Shown here piece after piece: positions 53,218 through 61,661 of a stretch of 64,000 nt of DNA. The first letter of the stretch is position 1. Each line of letters begins with the position of its first letter. The position numbers and the translations under genes were made by a program. The stretch is from Streptomyces sp. NBC_00083. Its GTDB lineage: Bacteria; Actinomycetota; Actinomycetes; Streptomycetales; Streptomycetaceae. The DNA is taken from positions 1,116,001-1,180,000 of the forward strand of contig NZ_JAPELY010000001.1 of assembly GCF_026343295.1 (NCBI RefSeq). The letters run 5' to 3'. The notes under the pieces are model-generated. The model was given only the letters and a program-made list of their open reading frames with translations, was not told where the DNA came from and ran no database searches.

Positions 53218-54477
53218 ATGGCGGTGCCTGAGTCCTCGGAGCGCGGCCGGCCCACCCCGGCAGGTGGACGCCTCACCCCCGCGGATCCGCTCAACGATGT
53301 GTACGGGACGGAAAGCGGCCCGGCCGCCCCCGTCCCGCTGTCGCACGCCCCCGATCCGGCAGCGATCACCCTGGAGGTCGCCCCCGTGCAGACCCGGACC
53401 CTGACCGACCACGACGTCGTCGCGGCAGCCGTACCGCCGCAGCCGCGGGCCGTGCACCGCCCCGGGGCGGAGCCGTCCGGGCCGGACGCGGGGCGCGCGT
53501 CCGAACCACCCGAGGAAGAGGCCCCCGAACCCCCCGGCCCGCGGCCGAGCCGCGCCGACACGGGCGGCCCCTCCTCCGACCTGTTCCGCCAGTACCTGCG
53601 CGAGATCGGCCGCATCCCGCTGCTCACCGCCGTCGAGGAGGTCGAACTCGCGCGGCGCGTCGAGGCCGGCCTGTTCGCCGAGGAGAAACTGAACACCACC
53701 CCCGACCTAGACTCCCAACTCGCCGTGGACCTCGACAAGTTGGTCGTCATGGGCCGCATGGCCAAGCGCCGGCTCATCGAGGCGAACCTGCGGCTCGTGG
53801 TGTCCGTGGCCAAACGGTACGTGGGACGCGGCCTGACCATGCTCGACCTGGTCCAGGAGGGAAACCTCGGCCTGATCAGGGCAGTCGAGAAGTTCGACTA
53901 CGCGCGCGGCTACAAGTTCTCGACGTACGCGACCTGGTGGATCCGCCAGGCCATGTCGCGGGCGCTCGCCGACCAGGCCCGCACCATCCGCGTCCCCGTC
54001 CACGTCGTCGAACTCATCAACCGCGTGGTGCGCGTACAGCGCCGCATGCTCCAGGAGCGCGGCTACGAGCCGACCGCCGAGGAGGTGGCCGCCCACCTCG
54101 ACCTCACCCCCGAACGCGTCGGTGAGGTGCTGCGTCTGGCCCAGGAACCGGTCTCGCTGCACGCGCCGGTGGGGGAGGAGGACGACGTCGCGCTCGGCGA
54201 CCTCATCGAGGACGGCGACGCCGCCTCGCCCGTCGAGTCCGCCGCGTTCCTGCTGCTCCGCCAGCACCTGGAGGCGGTGCTCTCCACGCTCGGCGAGCGC
54301 GAACGCAAGGTGGTGCAGCTGCGCTACGGGCTCGCGGACGGCCGGCCGCGCACCCTGGAGGAGATAGGGCGGATCTTCGGGGTGACCCGGGAGCGGATCC
54401 GGCAGATCGAGTCGAAGACGCTGAACAAGCTCCGCGACCACGCGTTCGCGGACCAGCTGCGCGGCTACCTGGACTGA
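53218..54477 (+). CDS. hrdA: RpoD-like (group 1/2) sigma factor, HrdA type
   Basis: 419 residues. A non-conserved N-terminal region of about 115 residues, Pro/Ala-rich and acidic, precedes region 1.2 ([31 protein letters not shown]). Region 2 is [65 protein letters not shown]. Region 4.2 is [29 protein letters not shown]. It lies just after dnaG, the position that S. coelicolor hrdA occupies from memory; hrdA rather than hrdB because hrdB has a much longer N-terminus. The family recognises vegetative-type promoters. The start is uncertain; no clear ribosome binding site precedes 53218. Confidence 0.9.
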   Translation: MAVPESSERGRPTPAGGRLTPADPLNDVYGTESGPAAPVPLSHAPDPAAITLEVAPVQTRTLTDHDVVAAAVPPQPRAVHRPGAEPSGPDAGRASEPPEEEAPEPPGPRPSRADTGGPSSDLFRQYLREIGRIPLLTAVEEVELARRVEAGLFAEEKLNTTPDLDSQLAVDLDKLVVMGRMAKRRLIEANLRLVVSVAKRYVGRGLTMLDLVQEGNLGLIRAVEKFDYARGYKFSTYATWWIRQAMSRALADQARTIRVPVHVVELINRVVRVQRRMLQERGYEPTAEEVAAHLDLTPERVGEVLRLAQEPVSLHAPVGEEDDVALGDLIEDGDAASPVESAAFLLLRQHLEAVLSTLGERERKVVQLRYGLADGRPRTLEEIGRIFGVTRERIRQIESKTLNKLRDHAFADQLRGYLD

Positions 54478-54496
54478 TCCGGACCAGACACGGAAA

Positions 54497-54525
54497 GGGG
54501 CCGGCACGCACCGCGTACCGGCCCC
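54497..54525. terminator. Bidirectional terminator between hrdA and the ABC exporter
   Basis: GGGGCCGG (54497-54504) pairs with CCGGCCCC (54518-54525), extended by ACGC/GCGT after one mismatch. It lies 19 bp after the hrdA stop and 14 bp from the convergent exporter stop, with AAA on the left flank. Confidence 0.75.
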
Positions 54526-54539
54526 GACCTCCCAGCGGA

Positions 54540-56468
54540 TCAGTCGACTTCGGCGACCGCCTGGGCGAACTGGGCCGCGTACAGCCGGGCGTACGCGCCG
54601 TCCGCCGCCAACAGCTCCTCGTGCGTGCCCTGTTCGACGATCGAACCGCTCTCCATCACCAGGATCACGTCCGCGTCGCGGATCGTGGAGAGCCGGTGCG
54701 CGATGACGAACGACGTGCGCCCGTGGGCGAGCCGCGCCATCGCCTTCTGGATCAGCACCTCGGTCCGGGTGTCGACCGAGCTCGTCGCCTCGTCGAGGAC
54801 CAGGATCACCGGGTCGGACAGGAACGCCCGCGCGATGGTGATCAGCTGCTTCTCACCCGCGCTGACCCCGGTGCCCTCGTCGTCGATGACGGTGTCGTAG
54901 CCCTCGGGAAGCGTCCGGATGAAGCGGTCCGCGTGGGCCGCCTTCGCCGCCTCCTCGATCTCCTCGCGCGTGACGTCCTTCGGGGCGCCGTACGCGATGT
55001 TGTCCGCGATGGAGCCGCCGAACAGCCAGGTGTCCTGGAGCACCATGCCGATGCCGGCCCGCAGCTCCTCACGGGTCATCCTCGCCGCGTCCACCCCGTC
55101 CAGGGTGATCCGGCCGCCGGTGACCTCGTAGAACCGCATGAGCAGATTGACCAGCGTCGTCTTGCCGGCGCCCGTCGGGCCGACGATGGCGACGGTGTGG
55201 CCGGGCTCCACCGTCAGGGAGAGGTCCTCGATGAGCGGCTTCTCCGGCTCGTAGCGGAACGACACGTTCTCCAGGGCGACGGCGCCGCGCAGCACCTCGG
55301 GGCGCTCGGGCGTCGCGGTGTCCGGCTCCTGCTCCTCGGCGTCGAGCAGCTCGAAGATCCGCTCGGCGGAGGCGACACCGGACTGCACCAGGTTGGCCAT
55401 GGAGGCGACCTGGGTCAGCGGCATCGAGAACTGCCGCGAGTACTGGATGAAGGCCTGCACATCGCCGATGGACAGCGAGCCCGTCGCGACCCGCAGACCG
55501 CCGACGACCGCGACCAGGACGTAGTTCAGGTTGGACACGAACATCATCAGCGGCTGCATGACACCGCTGTTGAACTGCGCCCTGAACGACGCCTCGTACA
55601 GCGCGTCGTTCTGCTCGGCGAACGCGTCGGCCGACTCCTGCTGGCGTCCGAAGACCTTCACCAGGGCGTGCCCGGTGTACATCTCCTCGATGTGCGCGTT
55701 CAGCTTGCCCGTGGACTTCCACTGCTGGACGAACTGGGGCTGCGAGCGCTTGCCGACCTTCGTCGCCACGACGATCGACAGCGGCACCGTGATCAGCGCC
55801 ACGAGCGCGAGGAGCGGCGAGATCCAGAACATCATCACCAGGACGCCGACGATGGTGAGCAGCGAGTTGATGAGCTGGCCCATCGTCTGCTGCATCGTCT
55901 GCGAGATGTTGTCCATGTCGTTGGTGGCGCGGCTGAGGACCTCGCCGCGCTTGGCCTTGTCGAAGTAGGACAGGGGCAGCCGCGACAGCTTGGCCTGGAT
56001 GTCGGCGCGCATCCGGAACACGGTCCTGTTGATGGCGCGGTTGGAGAGCCGGGTCGCCACCAGCATGAGCAGGCCGGCGCCCACGTACACGGCGAGCGCG
56101 GCGAGGAGCACGCCGCCCACGCCGCCGAAGTCGATGCCGTGGCCCGGCGTGAAGTCCACCCCGGACAGCATGTCGGCGAGGCCGCCCTGGCCCTTGTGCC
56201 GCAGGTTGTCCAGGGCCTGCGCCTTGGAGACGCCCTCGGGGATCTGGCGTCCGACGACCCCGGCGAAGATCAGGTCGGTCGCCTTGCCGAGGATCTTGGG
56301 GCCGACCACCGAGAGGGCGACGCTGCACACGACCGCGACGAGCATCACGCTCAGCGTGGCCTTCTCCGGGGCGAGCCGTTTGACCAGCCGTTTCCCGGAG
56401 TCCTTGAAGTTCATCGACCGCTGATCCGGGCCGCCGCCCATCATCATGCGTCCACCGGGCCCGCTCAT
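54540..56468 (-). CDS. Heterodimeric ABC exporter subunit, catalytic-Glu-containing
   Basis: 642 residues: six-helix ABC transmembrane domain (starting near KRLVKRLAPEKATLSVMLVAVVCSVALSVVG) fused to an ATPase. Walker A is GPTGAGKTT, signature VSAGEKQL (a departure from LSGGQ), Walker B ILVLDEATSSVD and H-loop FVIAHRLST. The first 25 residues are Gly/Met-rich. The ATG overlaps the upstream exporter gene stop by 4 bp. It is likely paired with 56465-58243 as a multidrug or lipid exporter; the substrate is unknown. Confidence 0.93.
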   Translation of the reverse strand: MSGPGGRMMMGGGPDQRSMNFKDSGKRLVKRLAPEKATLSVMLVAVVCSVALSVVGPKILGKATDLIFAGVVGRQIPEGVSKAQALDNLRHKGQGGLADMLSGVDFTPGHGIDFGGVGGVLLAALAVYVGAGLLMLVATRLSNRAINRTVFRMRADIQAKLSRLPLSYFDKAKRGEVLSRATNDMDNISQTMQQTMGQLINSLLTIVGVLVMMFWISPLLALVALITVPLSIVVATKVGKRSQPQFVQQWKSTGKLNAHIEEMYTGHALVKVFGRQQESADAFAEQNDALYEASFRAQFNSGVMQPLMMFVSNLNYVLVAVVGGLRVATGSLSIGDVQAFIQYSRQFSMPLTQVASMANLVQSGVASAERIFELLDAEEQEPDTATPERPEVLRGAVALENVSFRYEPEKPLIEDLSLTVEPGHTVAIVGPTGAGKTTLVNLLMRFYEVTGGRITLDGVDAARMTREELRAGIGMVLQDTWLFGGSIADNIAYGAPKDVTREEIEEAAKAAHADRFIRTLPEGYDTVIDDEGTGVSAGEKQLITIARAFLSDPVILVLDEATSSVDTRTEVLIQKAMARLAHGRTSFVIAHRLSTIRDADVILVMESGSIVEQGTHEELLAADGAYARLYAAQFAQAVAEVD

Positions 56469-58243
56469 GCCGCCTCAGCCTCCGTCAGCTGGGAGAGCAC
56501 GATCTCCCGGTACGTCTCGTTGCCGTCCATCAGTTCGTGATGGCGGCCGGTCCCGACGACGCGACCCTCGTCGAGGACGATGATGCGGTCGGCTTCCCGG
56601 ATGGTGGAGACCCGCTGGGCGACGATCACGACCGTGGCCTCGGCGGTCTCCCGGGCGAGCGCGGAGCGCAGCGCCGCGTCGGTCGCGTAGTCGAGCGCCG
56701 AGAAGGAGTCGTCGAAGAGGTAGATCTCCGGGCGCTGCACCAGGGTCCGCGCGATGGCGAGCCGCTGGCGCTGGCCGCCCGACACATTGGTGCCGCCCTG
56801 CGCGATGGGCGCGTCCAGGCCGCCGTCCAGCTTGCTGACGAACTCCTTGGCCTGCGCCACCTCCAGGGCGTGCCACAGCTCCTCGTCGCTCGCGTCGGGG
56901 TTGCCGTAGCGCAGGTTGGTGGCGACGGTGCCGGAGAACAGGTACGGCTTCTGCGGGACGAGCGAGACGGTCTTGGCGAGCAGCACCGGGTCGAGGGTGC
57001 GCACGTCCTCGCCGTCGACCAGGACCTGGCCGTCGGTCGCGTCCATCAGGCGCGGCACCAGGCCGAGCAGGGTGGACTTGCCGCTGCCGGTCGAGCCGAT
57101 GATCGCGGTGATCTCGCCGGGCCGCGCCACGAGCTCCACGTCGCGCAGTACGGACGCCTCGGCGCCGGGGTACGTGAAGTCGACGTCCCGTACCTCCAGG
57201 TGGCCGTGGCGGCGCAGTTCGAGGACGGGGCTCTTGGGCGGCACCACGCTGGTGGCGGTCCCGAGGACCTCCTCGATGCGCTCGGCACACACCTCGGCGC
57301 GCGGCACCATCATGAACATGAAGGTGGCCATCATGACGGCCATCACGATCTGCATGAGGTACGCGAGGAACGCGGTGAGCTGGCCGATCTCCATATGGCC
57401 GCTGTCGATGCGGTGCGCGCCGAACCAGACGACGGCGACCGAGGAGACGTTCACGACGGTCATGACGGTCGGGAACATCAGCGCCATGAGGCGGCCGGTG
57501 GCGAGGGAGACGTCGGTGAGGTCGGTGTTGGCGCCCCTGAAACGTCCCTGCTCGTACTCGTCGCGCACGAAGGCGCGGATGACGCGGTTGCCGGTGATCT
57601 GCTCGCGCAGCACCCGGTTCACGGTGTCCAGGCGGGTCTGCATGGTGCGGAACAGCGGCCGCATCCGGCGCACGATCAGGGAGACCGCGATGCCGAGGAC
57701 GGGGACGACGGCGAGCAGCACCGCGGAGAGCGGCACGTCCTGGCCGAGCGCCATGATGATGCCGCCGACGCACATGATCGGCGCGGACACCATGAGCGTG
57801 AACGCCATGAGGACCAGCATCTGGACCTGCTGGACGTCATTGGTGGTGCGGGTGATCAGGGACGGCGCCCCGAAGTGTCCGACCTCGCGGGCGGAGAACG
57901 ACTGCACCCGGGCGAAGACCGCGGCCCGGACGTCCCGTCCGAGGGCCGCCGCGGTCCTGGCGCCGTAGAACACGGCGCCGATGTTGCAGAACACCTGGAC
58001 GAGGCTGATGGCGATCATGATGCCGCCGTGTCCGAGGATGTAACCCGTGTCACCGTTCACGACACCGTTGTCGATGATGTCCGCGTTCAGGGTGGGCAGG
58101 TAAAGGGTGGCGCTGGTCTGCAGCAGTTGCAGCAGCACCAGCAGGGTGATCGGTCTCTTGTACGGCCCTAGGTGGGTCCGCAGGAGTCGTATGAGCACGC
58201 GCAGGCTCTCCGGGTCGGCAAGATCGGGGGTTCGACCCCCCAT
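56465..58243 (-). CDS. Heterodimeric ABC exporter subunit, degenerate Walker B
   Basis: 592 residues from the ATG at 58243 (GTG at 58258 is an alternative; the ribosome binding site GGTGGAG precedes the ATG). The fused six-helix membrane domain includes an NDVQQVQMLVLMAFTLMV segment. ATPase: Walker A GSTGSGKST, signature NVSGGQRQR, Walker B IYLFDDSFSALD. Asp replaces the catalytic Glu in Walker B, the hallmark of the degenerate site in heterodimeric exporters. Its partner at 54540 keeps Glu. The 84-bp gap to the upstream kinase gene can hold its promoter. Confidence 0.93.
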   Translation of the reverse strand: MGGRTPDLADPESLRVLIRLLRTHLGPYKRPITLLVLLQLLQTSATLYLPTLNADIIDNGVVNGDTGYILGHGGIMIAISLVQVFCNIGAVFYGARTAAALGRDVRAAVFARVQSFSAREVGHFGAPSLITRTTNDVQQVQMLVLMAFTLMVSAPIMCVGGIIMALGQDVPLSAVLLAVVPVLGIAVSLIVRRMRPLFRTMQTRLDTVNRVLREQITGNRVIRAFVRDEYEQGRFRGANTDLTDVSLATGRLMALMFPTVMTVVNVSSVAVVWFGAHRIDSGHMEIGQLTAFLAYLMQIVMAVMMATFMFMMVPRAEVCAERIEEVLGTATSVVPPKSPVLELRRHGHLEVRDVDFTYPGAEASVLRDVELVARPGEITAIIGSTGSGKSTLLGLVPRLMDATDGQVLVDGEDVRTLDPVLLAKTVSLVPQKPYLFSGTVATNLRYGNPDASDEELWHALEVAQAKEFVSKLDGGLDAPIAQGGTNVSGGQRQRLAIARTLVQRPEIYLFDDSFSALDYATDAALRSALARETAEATVVIVAQRVSTIREADRIIVLDEGRVVGTGRHHELMDGNETYREIVLSQLTEAEAA

Positions 58244-58327
58244 CTTGCGACACTCCACCCCTGGAAGCTCAAGCGATTATCGACCCCGAGTCAAAAGGAA
58301 TAGCAAAGAGCGTACGTCGGGTCCACG

Positions 58328-59773
58328 TCAAGCACCCTGGCCGAAGGCCCCGGGGTGGATCTCGTCACGCGTCGCGATGTACTGCTGGCGCACCGCCTGT
58401 CCCACGGCCAGCTCCTCGCCCGGCTCGAAGACCTGTGCCGACGCGCCCTGCCAGGCCGGCGGGGTGTGCGCGGCGAGCGTGCCCCGCGCGACCCCGAGCG
58501 CCCAGGCGGCCTGCCGGGCCGCGCCGAGCGCCGCGTACTCGGCGGGCTGCGGCACGACGACCTGCGTACCGAACAGGGCCGGCGCGACGGCCTGCACGGC
58601 GGGCAGTTCGGCGGCGGCGCCGAGCAGGAACACCCGCCGCACCTCGACGCCGCGCCCGCGCAGCACGTCCAGGGCGTCGGCGAGCGAGCAGAGCATGCCC
58701 TCGAAGGCGGCCCGTGCCAGGTGCTCCGGCTTCATCGACTCGCGGCGCAGCCCCGTCAACGTGCCCGCCGCGTGCGGAAGCTGAGGGGTCCGCTCGCCTT
58801 CGAGGTAGGGCAGCAGGACGAGGCCGCTGGCGCCGGGCGTGGAGGTGAGGGCGAGGTCGCTGAGCGCGGCGAGGTCGTCGACGCCGAGCATCTGCGCCGT
58901 TCCGCGCAGGGCACGGACGGCGTTGCTCGTGTGCACGACCGGCAGATGCATTCCGGTCGCGTCGGCGAAGGACGTAATCATCCCGCTCGGGTCGGCCAGT
59001 GCCTCGTGATGCACGGCCATCACGGAACCCGAGGCGCCGAGCGAGACCACCGCGTCGCCCGCGCCGACGCCGAGCCCGAACGCGGCCGCCATCGTCTCGC
59101 CCGTACCGGCCGAGATCAGCAGGCCCTCGGGGGTGGTGCCGGCCGCGTCGGACGGACCGAGCACCTCGGGCAGCGCCACCTGGTGGCCGAGGGCCAGCTC
59201 GACGAGGTCGGGACGGTAGAACCCGGTGGCCGCCGACCAGTACCCGGTGCCGGACGCGGCGCCGCGGTCGGTGGTGCGCCGGGCGGGCCGGCCAAGCAGC
59301 TGCCACACCAGCCAGTCGTGGGCCTGGAGCACACCGGCGGTGCGCTTTGCGGCCTCCGGCTCGTCACGCGCGAGCCAGCGCAGCTTGGCGACGGCCTGCG
59401 CGGCCTGCGGCACACAGCCGACGGCCTGCGCCCACGCCTCCCGGCTGCCGAGCCCGTCCACGAGATCGGCGGCGGCGACCTGGGCCCGCTTGTCGTTCCC
59501 GGTCAACGCGGGCCGCACGAGGTTGCCCTGACCGTCCAGCGGCAGGAGCCCGTGCTGCTGGGCCGCGACCCCGATGGCCTGGACGCCTTCGAGGAGCCCG
59601 CCGGTCGCGGCCTCCCCGAGCGACAGCAGCCATGCCTGCGGATCGACCTCGGTGGCCTTCGGCTCGACCGGGTGAGGTGCGTACCCCTGTCGCAGCACGG
59701 CGCCCGTGTCCGTGTCGCAGACGACGATGCGCGTGAAGGCGGAAGAGCTGTCAAGACCGGCGACTATCCCCAT
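58328..59773 (-). CDS. FGGY-family carbohydrate kinase, xylulokinase-like
   Basis: 481 residues. N-terminal phosphate-binding block GIVAGLDSSSAFTRIVVCDTDTGAVL; FGGY core GVQAIGVAAQQHGLLPLDGQGNLVRPALTGNDKRA, with GQ-type contacts of xylulokinases; DWLVWQLLGRPA; C-terminal LLPYLEGERTPQLPHAAGTLTGL. The length and order fit XylB. In the absence of a xylose isomerase or LacI neighbour the substrate is not secure; another pentulose is possible. Confidence 0.87.
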   Translation of the reverse strand: MGIVAGLDSSSAFTRIVVCDTDTGAVLRQGYAPHPVEPKATEVDPQAWLLSLGEAATGGLLEGVQAIGVAAQQHGLLPLDGQGNLVRPALTGNDKRAQVAAADLVDGLGSREAWAQAVGCVPQAAQAVAKLRWLARDEPEAAKRTAGVLQAHDWLVWQLLGRPARRTTDRGAASGTGYWSAATGFYRPDLVELALGHQVALPEVLGPSDAAGTTPEGLLISAGTGETMAAAFGLGVGAGDAVVSLGASGSVMAVHHEALADPSGMITSFADATGMHLPVVHTSNAVRALRGTAQMLGVDDLAALSDLALTSTPGASGLVLLPYLEGERTPQLPHAAGTLTGLRRESMKPEHLARAAFEGMLCSLADALDVLRGRGVEVRRVFLLGAAAELPAVQAVAPALFGTQVVVPQPAEYAALGAARQAAWALGVARGTLAAHTPPAWQGASAQVFEPGEELAVGQAVRQQYIATRDEIHPGAFGQGA

Positions 59774-59815
59774 GGCCTTGATTCTGCCGCACGGGCGGGG
59801 CGGCCGGGCCGGGGG

Positions 59816-60115
59816 TCAGGTGTTGCTGGTGCCCCAGTCGTCCTCGGCGCCCTGTCCGCGCCGGCGCAGCGAGCGCACCCGGCCCGTGACGGAGGCGGGC
59901 ACCTTGTCCCCGACCTTGTCGCTCACCGCGTGGAACGCCTTGCCCGCGACATCCCGCGAGGTCTGCGCGGCCGACTCGGCGGTGTTCCGCACGGCGGGGT
60001 TCTGAGCCACCTGACGTGCGGACTTCTTCAACTGCTCGTAGCGCTCCCGGCCGGCCCGGGTCCCGAGCACGTATCCAAGAGCCAGTCCGGCGGCGAACGT
60101 GAGCCGGTATCGCAT
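59816..60115 (-). CDS. YtxH-like membrane-associated small protein
   Basis: 99 residues from the ATG at 60115 (GTG at 60124 is the alternative). One N-terminal hydrophobic segment (LTFAAGLALGYVLGTRAGRERYEQL), with the GYxxGTRAGRERYEQ motif common in actinobacterial YtxH-type proteins, then an amphipathic, Ala/Lys-rich helix and an acidic tail. The function is unknown; a structural envelope role is a guess. AAGG lies 9 bp before the ATG. Confidence 0.8.
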   Translation of the reverse strand: MRYRLTFAAGLALGYVLGTRAGRERYEQLKKSARQVAQNPAVRNTAESAAQTSRDVAGKAFHAVSDKVGDKVPASVTGRVRSLRRRGQGAEDDWGTSNT

Positions 60116-60286
60116 GGCGGTCACCCTTCCCTAGCGTGTGTGCCGCGCCTACCCGCGCGGCCCCGTGATCACCCGGGGCGGAACCGATTGGCGGAGCACC
60201 CCCCTGCTTGCGCTAATGTATGTGTCGCAGCGAACGCACGCCGCCCGGGATCACTCCAGGTGGGTACGTTCGACGCGACGAGGCAT

Positions 60287-60359
60287 TCCCCTGTAGCTCA
60301 ATTGGCAGAGCAGCCGACTGTTAATCGGCAGGTTACTGGTTCGAGTCCAGTCGGGGGAG
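60287..60359 (+). tRNA. tRNA-Asn(GTT), first copy
   Basis: 73 nt cloverleaf. Acceptor TCCCCTG pairs with CGGGGGA (60352-60358), with a T-G wobble, and discriminator G at 60359. D-arm is GCTC/GAGC; anticodon stem GCCGA/TCGGC with the anticodon GTT at 60320-60322; T-arm TTCGAGTCC. CCA is not encoded. It is followed five bases later by a second copy. A candidate -10 (TAATGT near 60214) lies upstream. Confidence 0.96.
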
Positions 60360-60364
60360 CTCGG

Positions 60365-60437
60365 TCTCCTGTAGCTCAATTGGCAGAGCAGCCGACTGTT
60401 AATCGGCAGGTTACTGGTTCGAGTCCAGTCGGGAGAG
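60365..60437 (+). tRNA. tRNA-Asn(GTT), second tandem copy
   Basis: Identical to the first copy except at acceptor positions 3 and 70, where C3-G70 is replaced by T3-A70 (TCTCCTG with CGGGAGA). Pairing is therefore kept. The anticodon GTT is at 60398-60400. The tandem copies have a 78-bp period and are followed by a terminator. Confidence 0.96.
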
Positions 60438-60447
60438 CAGCGGAATC

Positions 60448-60468
60448 GGACCCTTCGGGGTCCTTTTT
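60448..60468 (+). terminator. Terminator with UUCG loop after the tRNA-Asn pair
   Basis: GGACCC-TTCG-GGGTCC followed by TTTTT, starting 11 bp after the second tRNA. It is a canonical intrinsic terminator. Confidence 0.92.
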
Positions 60469-60601
60469 CGTATCCGGTGGAACCACCGGGATCCCCGCGA
60501 AGTCCTCATGGGCGTGCGAAGCCGACCATCCGAGGCAGGAGATCGTATGAGCGGCTATGCTGCGGCAGACGGCACGCACACATGTGCGCGACGCGCCGTA
60601 A

Positions 60602-60675
60602 GGGGCGGTAGCTCAGCCGGTTAGAGCAGCGGACTCATAATCCGTCGGCCGTGGGTTCGAGTCCCACCCGCCCCA
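60602..60675 (+). tRNA. tRNA with CAT anticodon (tRNA-Met elongator most likely; Ile2 possible)
   Basis: 74 nt cloverleaf. Acceptor GGGGCGG pairs with CCGCCCC (60668-60674), discriminator A at 60675. The anticodon stem-loop is CGGA-CTCATAA-TCCG with CAT at 60636-60638. It is not the initiator because it lacks the three consecutive G-C anticodon-stem pairs. Elongator Met and lysidine-modified Ile2 share this anticodon, and I cannot decide between them from the sequence alone. CCA is not encoded. Confidence 0.92.
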
Positions 60676-60678
60676 CTT

Positions 60679-60710
60679 CCGCAGGTCAGAAGAAACGTTC
60701 TGACCTGCGG
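60679..60710 (+). terminator. 13-bp-stem hairpin after the CAU tRNA
   Basis: CCGCAGGTCAGAA (60679-60691) is exactly complementary to 60698-60710, loop GAAACG. It starts 4 bp after the tRNA end and lacks a T-run. Confidence 0.8.
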
Positions 60711-60932
60711 ATACGCGGCTCTGGACGCGCTTGGCGACAGGCTCGCGGGTGCCCCCGCACGAGCCCCGGACGCGCCCCGCGCCCGGCCGGCGCGAAACCC
60801 CTCCTTTGGCCTACACGGCCGGTGCTCCCCTCCCTCGGCACGGCGGGACGCGACGTCTCTCGAACGACCTGAGTACGGACCTGAGTACGACCACTCAGGC
60901 CTCCGCCCCTGCCGGGGACGGAAGCTGACGCC

Positions 60933-61598
60933 ATGACAACACCGCCCCGCGTCCCGCTGCCGCCCTTCCCGCCCGCGCCGCCGGCACCGCCGTTCCAGCC
61001 GGTGCAGCCGCCCGTCCGGCGCGGACGGCGCGCCTGGATCGCCGTGGCCGTGGGCGTACTGATCGCGGCGCTCCTCGCCGGGGCGACGGCCTGGTGGCTG
61101 ACCCGGGACGACGACACCTCCCCGCCGGCCGGGCGGCCCCGCGTGACCGACACCAAGGCCGGCCTCTCGTACGCGATCCCCGAGGGCTGGAAGCACGACG
61201 AGAACAAGCACTTGATCGACGCCTTCACCTCCTCGATCGCCCGGACCGGCCCCGACAGCCACCACGGGGCGGTGGTGCTCGCGGGGCGCGGCGGTCCCGT
61301 CGACGCGTCGTCGCTGCGGCAGCGCACGGAGACGGCGGCGCGCTCCAACGCGGAGTTCTTCTACCCCGACAGCGCGCAGAAGCTGGAGGAGTCGCAGCCC
61401 GCGCAGGTGCACGGACGCCCCGCGTACACGGTGGTCGTGAGCACCAGCGGCACCGACGGGACGACGGGCCGGCTGCGCCTCACGATCATCACGCGCACCA
61501 ACGGCCAGTCGGCCTTCCTGCTCGGCGTCGCCATGTCCCCAGAGCCGGCCGACGTCCGCGAGGTCGACGCGGTGCTGGGGAGCGCGGCGGTGGAATAG
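60933..61598 (+). CDS. Pro-rich single-pass membrane protein, unknown function
   Basis: 221 residues. A Pro-rich cytoplasmic N-terminus (28 residues) precedes a basic RRGRR stop and a membrane helix (AWIAVAVGVLIAALLAGATAWWL). The extracytoplasmic part resembles a lipoprotein LpqN/PsbP-like fold: GLSYAIPEGWKHDE near the start and QPAQVHGRPAYTVVVSTSGTDGTTGRLRLTIITRTNGQSAFLLGVAMSP near the end. I do not recognise a specific family. The 220-bp spacer upstream includes two ACCTGAGTACG direct repeats (near 60867 and 60880) of unknown meaning. Confidence 0.8.
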   Translation: MTTPPRVPLPPFPPAPPAPPFQPVQPPVRRGRRAWIAVAVGVLIAALLAGATAWWLTRDDDTSPPAGRPRVTDTKAGLSYAIPEGWKHDENKHLIDAFTSSIARTGPDSHHGAVVLAGRGGPVDASSLRQRTETAARSNAEFFYPDSAQKLEESQPAQVHGRPAYTVVVSTSGTDGTTGRLRLTIITRTNGQSAFLLGVAMSPEPADVREVDAVLGSAAVE

Positions 61599-61661
61599 GG
61601 ATATGGCCGTCGATTCTGACCACCTGCCGGAGAATTCGGTGAGCGCGGCGGAACGCGACGC

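Noticed and set aside
60287..60675. Possible integration site for a prophage or ICE at the tRNA cluster
   Set aside because: No integrase, no duplicated tRNA 3' fragment downstream, and core genes continue on both sides.
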